This document shows positions 60,461 through 64,000 of a stretch of 64,000 nt of DNA, piece after piece. This DNA is from Psychromonas sp. SA13A. Lineage in GTDB: Bacteria; Pseudomonadota; Gammaproteobacteria; Enterobacterales; Psychromonadaceae. Both the position numbers and the translations under genes were made by a program. The DNA lies in NCBI RefSeq assembly GCF_011378715.1, contig NZ_WTKU01000004.1, forward strand, positions 124,001 to 188,000, in the 5' to 3' direction. Below the pieces are notes generated by a model. It was not told the DNA's origin and did not search any database. It saw only the letters and a list, made by a program, of their open reading frames with translations. Position 1 is the stretch's first letter, and every line of letters starts with the position of its first letter.

Positions 60461-60925
60461 TTAATTAGGCACATTAATTGACGTTAAATATTTCACTTCC
60501 TCCATCACCACATAAGTTTTTGAATTTTTTATATCGGGTAATAATAGTAAGGTTTCTGTAAGGACTTTACGATATGCTGACATATCCGCGACACGTGTTT
60601 TTAATAAATAATCAAAATCACCGGACACTAAGTGACATTCTAAAATAGAGTCGAGTTGTGTTGCAGCCTTATTAAAGCGTTCAAAAACATCCGGGCTAGA
60701 TCGTTTTAATGTCAGCTCGATATAAACAAGTAACGATGAATCTAAGTACTGAGGGTCTAACAACGCAGTATAAGACTTGATAACCCCTTGCTTTTCTAAT
60801 CTTTTCACCCTTTCCAAACAAGGCGTAGCACTTAGACCTACTTTTTGAGAAAGCTCCACATTAGAGATCCTGCCATTTTTCTGTAATTCTCGTAATATAT
60901 TACGATCAACTCTATCTAGTGACAT
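60461..60925 (-). CDS. lrp: Lrp/AsnC-family transcriptional regulator
   Basis: A 154-residue leucine-responsive-type regulator: N-terminal helix-turn-helix (NVELSQKVGLSATPCLERVKRLEKQGVI) and C-terminal RAM ligand domain (LVYIELTLKRSSPD; SGDFDYLLKTRVADMSAYR). Very close to E. coli Lrp in pattern. ATG 60,925 (MSLDRVDRN) is preferred; the frame opens 9 bases earlier. It is divergent from ald and probably controls it; the shared promoter has a 9-bp inverted repeat. Confidence 0.92.
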   Translation of the reverse strand: MSLDRVDRNILRELQKNGRISNVELSQKVGLSATPCLERVKRLEKQGVIKSYTALLDPQYLDSSLLVYIELTLKRSSPDVFERFNKAATQLDSILECHLVSGDFDYLLKTRVADMSAYRKVLTETLLLLPDIKNSKTYVVMEEVKYLTSINVPN

Positions 60926-60983
60926 CAACCACACCTTTGCTATTAAATAGTTTTATTCTCTTATTAAGAATACTTTAAAAGGA

Positions 60984-61010
60984 TTATATTCATATAAGTA
61001 GTGAATATAA
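60984..61010. promoter_or_regulatory. Inverted repeat in the lrp-ald promoter region, probable Lrp site
   Basis: TTATATTCA (60,984-60,992) and TGAATATAA (61,002-61,010), a perfect 9-bp palindrome with 9-base spacing. AT-rich dyads of this form are typical of Lrp-family operators. Confidence 0.6.
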
Positions 61011-61098
61011 CTTTTTTCAATTGTTTATACTATTTCTATCAAATATTTATTTGTAGTCGCCTAACAATCAACTTCATTAACATTGAAAGGAAAAAATT

Positions 61099-62217
61099 AT
61101 GCATATCGGTGTACCTAAGGAAATTAAAAATCATGAATATCGTGTTGGTATGGTGCCAGCGAGTGTGCGTGAGTTAGTGCAAAATGGCCATACTGTCACT
61201 GTTGAAAAAAATGCCGGTAACGGGATTGGCTTCACTGATCAAGATTACATTGCAGCAGGCGCAAGCATTGAAGATCAAGCGAATACTATTTTTGCCAAGG
61301 CTGATATGATTGTGAAGGTCAAAGAACCTCAAGCCATTGAGCGTGCAATGTTACGTGAAGGACAAATTCTATTTACCTACTTACACCTGGCGCCTGACCT
61401 ACCACAAACGCAGGACTTAATTGATTCAAAAGCAGTATGTATCGCCTATGAAACAGTCACTGATACAAAAGGTGGTTTACCTCTCTTAGCACCGATGTCA
61501 GAAGTAGCGGGACGTATGGCGATCCAAGCTGGCGCACAATCCTTAGAAAAATCAAATCAAGGAAGTGGTATGTTGTTAGGCGGCGTACCAGGCGTTTCCC
61601 CTGCAAAAGTAGTGATTATTGGTGGTGGTATGGTGGGTAATAATGCAGCTCAAATGGCAGTCGGCTTAGGTGCAGACGTGACTATTTTAGACCGTAATAT
61701 TAATACACTACGTAATTTAGATATTCAATTTGGCAGCAGAGTTAAGGTTCTCTATTCAACAACAGATGTACTGGAGGCCGAAGTATTAGCCGCGGACCTT
61801 GTTATTGGTGCGGTATTAATTCCCGGGGCCGCTGCACCTAAACTAGTAACACGAGAGCATATCGCTAAAATGAAACCAGGCTCAGCTATTGTCGATGTAG
61901 CGATTGACCAAGGTGGATGTTTCGAAACCTCACATGCAACAACTCATCAAGATCCTACTTTCATTGTTGATGAAGTGGTTCACTATTGTGTCGCCAACAT
62001 GCCAGGTGCAGTTGCGCGTACTTCAACGTTTGCACTCAATAATGCAACCCTGCCATACATTATTAAACTAGCCAACTTAGGTTATAAAGGTGCATTACAA
62101 AATGATCAGGGTTTATTAGCAGGGCTAAATGTCATTAATGGTCAATTAACCTGTGAAAGTGTAGCCATAGCCCACCAGCTACACTATGTTTCAGCTGCAA
62201 CAGCGCTGGCAGTTTAG
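61099..62217 (+). CDS. ald: Alanine dehydrogenase
   Basis: NAD+-dependent L-alanine dehydrogenase of 372 residues. N-terminal MHIGVPKEIKNHEYRVGMVP, catalytic Lys in VKVKEPQ and His in YLHLAPD, NAD-binding VVIIGGGMVGNNAAQMAVGLGA and the C-terminal MPGAVARTSTFALNNATLPY are all intact. Uses alanine as carbon or nitrogen source. Divergent from lrp, a pairing seen in many gammaproteobacteria. Confidence 0.97.
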   Translation: MHIGVPKEIKNHEYRVGMVPASVRELVQNGHTVTVEKNAGNGIGFTDQDYIAAGASIEDQANTIFAKADMIVKVKEPQAIERAMLREGQILFTYLHLAPDLPQTQDLIDSKAVCIAYETVTDTKGGLPLLAPMSEVAGRMAIQAGAQSLEKSNQGSGMLLGGVPGVSPAKVVIIGGGMVGNNAAQMAVGLGADVTILDRNINTLRNLDIQFGSRVKVLYSTTDVLEAEVLAADLVIGAVLIPGAAAPKLVTREHIAKMKPGSAIVDVAIDQGGCFETSHATTHQDPTFIVDEVVHYCVANMPGAVARTSTFALNNATLPYIIKLANLGYKGALQNDQGLLAGLNVINGQLTCESVAIAHQLHYVSAATALAV

Positions 62218-62328
62218 GTAGCGTTATGAGAATAGCATTAAAGCTCCTTGCGCTATTGATAAGCATCGAGGGGCTTTATGCTAACGACTTAAACCGTCTA
62301 AACTAAGCGGACACAGTGATTTTTGCCC

Positions 62329-62859
62329 TTAGTCGGCTTTACTGGGGCTATCTAAAAGTGGAATACTTAATCTTAAACGTTGGCTATTTCGAATAAAATT
62401 ACTTCCTAATTCAACCGCTTCGCGACCTTCTTTGATATATGCTTGTGCTTTAGTTTGTCGCTGTTTAGATTTTTCTACCATAGCGTTACCTTTTTTTACA
62501 TCATCAATGGCATCTTCCCATTTCTCACCAATAAAGATTAATCTATCTGCTTCAAACTCAATTTCTTTAGGACTAGTAGAATCACCAATACGCGTTGCTT
62601 CTAGTTGATAATCTTGTCTGGCTTTAAGGATCGCATCGCTACTCAATTGAATCAATTCCTCACCTTCTCGAAACTCTTGGCGAGATTGTTCCAGCAGTTT
62701 TTCCCCTTTAATAATTAATTTTTCTCCCTTATTGGATTGTTTTTTACCTTGCTCCCACATGGTATCGGGATCATGAGCATAATCATCAAGGTTAGGCACA
62801 TTTGAACAAGCGGCTAATAAGAAAGTCGTAAAAGTAAGTATTAATATTTGCTTCATCAT
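62329..62859 (-). CDS. Predicted outer-membrane lipoprotein, coiled coil
   Basis: A 176-residue protein with a lipobox (LLAACSN, Cys about 18). The rest is highly charged and helical, with two similar stretches (GEKLIIKGEKLLEQSRQEFR and GNAMVEKSKQRQTKAQAY), suggesting coiled coil. Several KGEKL/EGEEL-like repeats are visible. No known domain; it may be a periplasmic spacer or anchoring lipoprotein. Confidence 0.7.
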   Translation of the reverse strand: MMKQILILTFTTFLLAACSNVPNLDDYAHDPDTMWEQGKKQSNKGEKLIIKGEKLLEQSRQEFREGEELIQLSSDAILKARQDYQLEATRIGDSTSPKEIEFEADRLIFIGEKWEDAIDDVKKGNAMVEKSKQRQTKAQAYIKEGREAVELGSNFIRNSQRLRLSIPLLDSPSKAD

Positions 62860-63233
62860 AAGTTTCCTTTGTTTAAAAATTAATGCAGTCGTACATGCTG
62901 CATGTATAGTAGTTACACTGTTACTTAGTAAGAAATACTAGACCCCATAGTTAATTATTTTTTAAGTAAGTACAGCTAGCTTCGTCAGTACAAAAACAAT
63001 CTTACTTGAGTATCAATTTCTTGAGGTAATACTTATTCCATTAAGCATGTGAACAAATATCGACCAAAAAAATGGATGAATTCAAGACAAAAATTGCTGT
63101 TCTTTTTTCCAAAATTTCTAGTGCAGAAATGATGTATTTGAAGCAACTAGACTGATCTGCTTTTTAGCGGAGTAGGTATATAACAAGCCTACTTAAAAAT
63201 CGATCTGGCTATCCATACGAACATAAATAAAGT
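62860..63233. other. Intergenic region
   Basis: AT-rich, no clear gene or RNA. It contains the promoter of the lipoprotein gene and the region downstream of the sigma-54 regulator; no intrinsic terminator was identified. Confidence 0.4.
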
Positions 63234-64000
63234 TCATTTATGGCCACAATCGCGTAAACGTTTGTACACGGTGTTACGACTAACCCCTAACTCCAAAGCT
63301 GTTTTAGAAATATTACAACTTAAAGACTGATATAAATTAACAATATCTCTATCATCACCTTCAAGTTTAATCGATTCATCTGGCTCGCTACTTACCGCCG
63401 TATTATCAACCATTAATGCGCTGACATTGTCATTAAGTTGATCTTCCATATCGGCAAAAAAGTCATCGGGTAAGTATTGTAAATCAATGGCTTCATCCTC
63501 TGACATTGCTTGAGCAATCTGAATCACACTCACCAACTGTCTGATGTTACCCGGCCAAGGATGCTGACAAAAGCGCTGCATAGTGCGTTCAGTGATCAAG
63601 GCCTGTTTTTTATTTTCAGCATAATAATTAAGTAGAAATTGAATCAGAGCTCGACGGTCAGTGCGATCTCGTAGAGCGGGTAATTCAATATTTAACCCGC
63701 TGACTCGGTAATATAAATCTTGTCTAAAAGTGCCGGCTTTTACCGCCTCTTTTAAATTACAATTAGTTGCTGAAACTAGTTTGAAGTCAACGGGATATGA
63801 TTCAGTACTGCCTAGTGGGTTGACCCGCCTTTCTTGTAATACCCTTAATAATCTCGCTTGGACATTAAGTGGCATGTCACCAATTTCATCTAAGAATAAC
63901 GTACCTTTATCGGCTTTACGTATTAGACCGATATAGCCTTTATTATTCGCCCCTGTAAAAGCGCCCTTTTCATAACCAAATAATTCAGACTCGACTAAGT
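63234..64000 (-). CDS. Sigma-54-dependent transcriptional activator, C-terminal part (AcoR-like)
   Basis: The gene is cut by the right edge. Visible: the GAFTGA loop (ESELFGYEKGAFTGANNKGY), Walker B (GTLFLDEIGDMPLNVQARLL), arginine fingers (FRQDLYYRVSGLNIELPALRDR) and a Fis-type helix-turn-helix (ISKTALELGVSRNTVYKRLR). The NKGYIGLIRKADKGTLFLDE stretch is typical of the AcoR group of acetoin-type regulators, which normally have GAF/PAS input domains outside this window. The target genes cannot be seen. Confidence 0.88.
   Translation of the reverse strand, partial: LVESELFGYEKGAFTGANNKGYIGLIRKADKGTLFLDEIGDMPLNVQARLLRVLQERRVNPLGSTESYPVDFKLVSATNCNLKEAVKAGTFRQDLYYRVSGLNIELPALRDRTDRRALIQFLLNYYAENKKQALITERTMQRFCQHPWPGNIRQLVSVIQIAQAMSEDEAIDLQYLPDDFFADMEDQLNDNVSALMVDNTAVSSEPDESIKLEGDDRDIVNLYQSLSCNISKTALELGVSRNTVYKRLRDCGHK

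Overview
The window looks like chromosome of a low-GC marine gammaproteobacterium. The gene set and order (rdgC, purT, serS-crcB-rarA-lolA-ftsK, fadR/dsbB, zipA-ligA, cysZ, sodB, rnt-motY, rof, psiE, lrp/ald) best fit a Psychromonas-like or Vibrio/Shewanella-related genome. This assignment rests on protein family recognition and gene context, not on a database search.

Layout. (1) 1-20.8 kb is mostly core: a truncated secreted protein, phoR/phoB with a Pho box, a TonB receptor-YfiR-GGDEF/EAL locus, rdgC, purT, a LexA-controlled sulA-like gene, yaeP, the serS-crcB and rarA-lolA-ftsK genes (all minus strand), fadR, dsbB and a DUF5062-type gene. (2) 21,743-46,086 is one mobile element of about 24.3 kb inserted in the NAD+-dependent DNA ligase gene ligA. 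(3) 46.0-64 kb returns to core: the 5' part of ligA, zipA, cysZ, sodB, grxD, rnt, motY, rof, psiE, several c-di-GMP enzymes, lrp/ald and a sigma-54 regulator cut by the window end.

The main discovery is the element. It splits ligA at the codons for Asp-Val in the OB-fold motif RRAGDV-IPQV: residues 1-385 lie at 46,087-47,241 and the remaining 290 codons at 20,864-21,736. Its ends are readable to the base: a perfect 12-bp inverted repeat (AATGTCATGTTC / GAACATGACATT) and a 6-bp repeat CACATC on both sides, which is the ligA sequence GATGTG. The left end carries four overlapping genes: three large tyrosine-recombinase-like proteins and one small coiled-coil protein. This resembles Tn554-type elements and the strand-biased circularizing (SE) or gamma-mobile-trio elements of marine bacteria. 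The right end carries a complete but divergent NAD+-dependent DNA ligase, in the same direction as ligA and starting 13 bases after the stop of the truncated ligA. So the element destroys an essential gene and supplies a replacement wired into the host's own ligA transcription unit.

Cargo between these ends: an XRE regulator with its operator and a divergent winged-helix/SF2 helicase pair; a KfrA-like coiled-coil DNA-binding protein behind a 20-bp inverted repeat; a catabolic cassette (cytoplasmic-type sulfatase, lone mannitol-type EIIC, TctCBA tripartite transporter, ROK regulator) around a shared operator; an IS5-family remnant; and a three-gene ABC-three-component (ABC-3C) conflict system with an alpha/beta hydrolase effector. 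The element therefore combines mobility, essential-gene replacement, probable defence and metabolic cargo.
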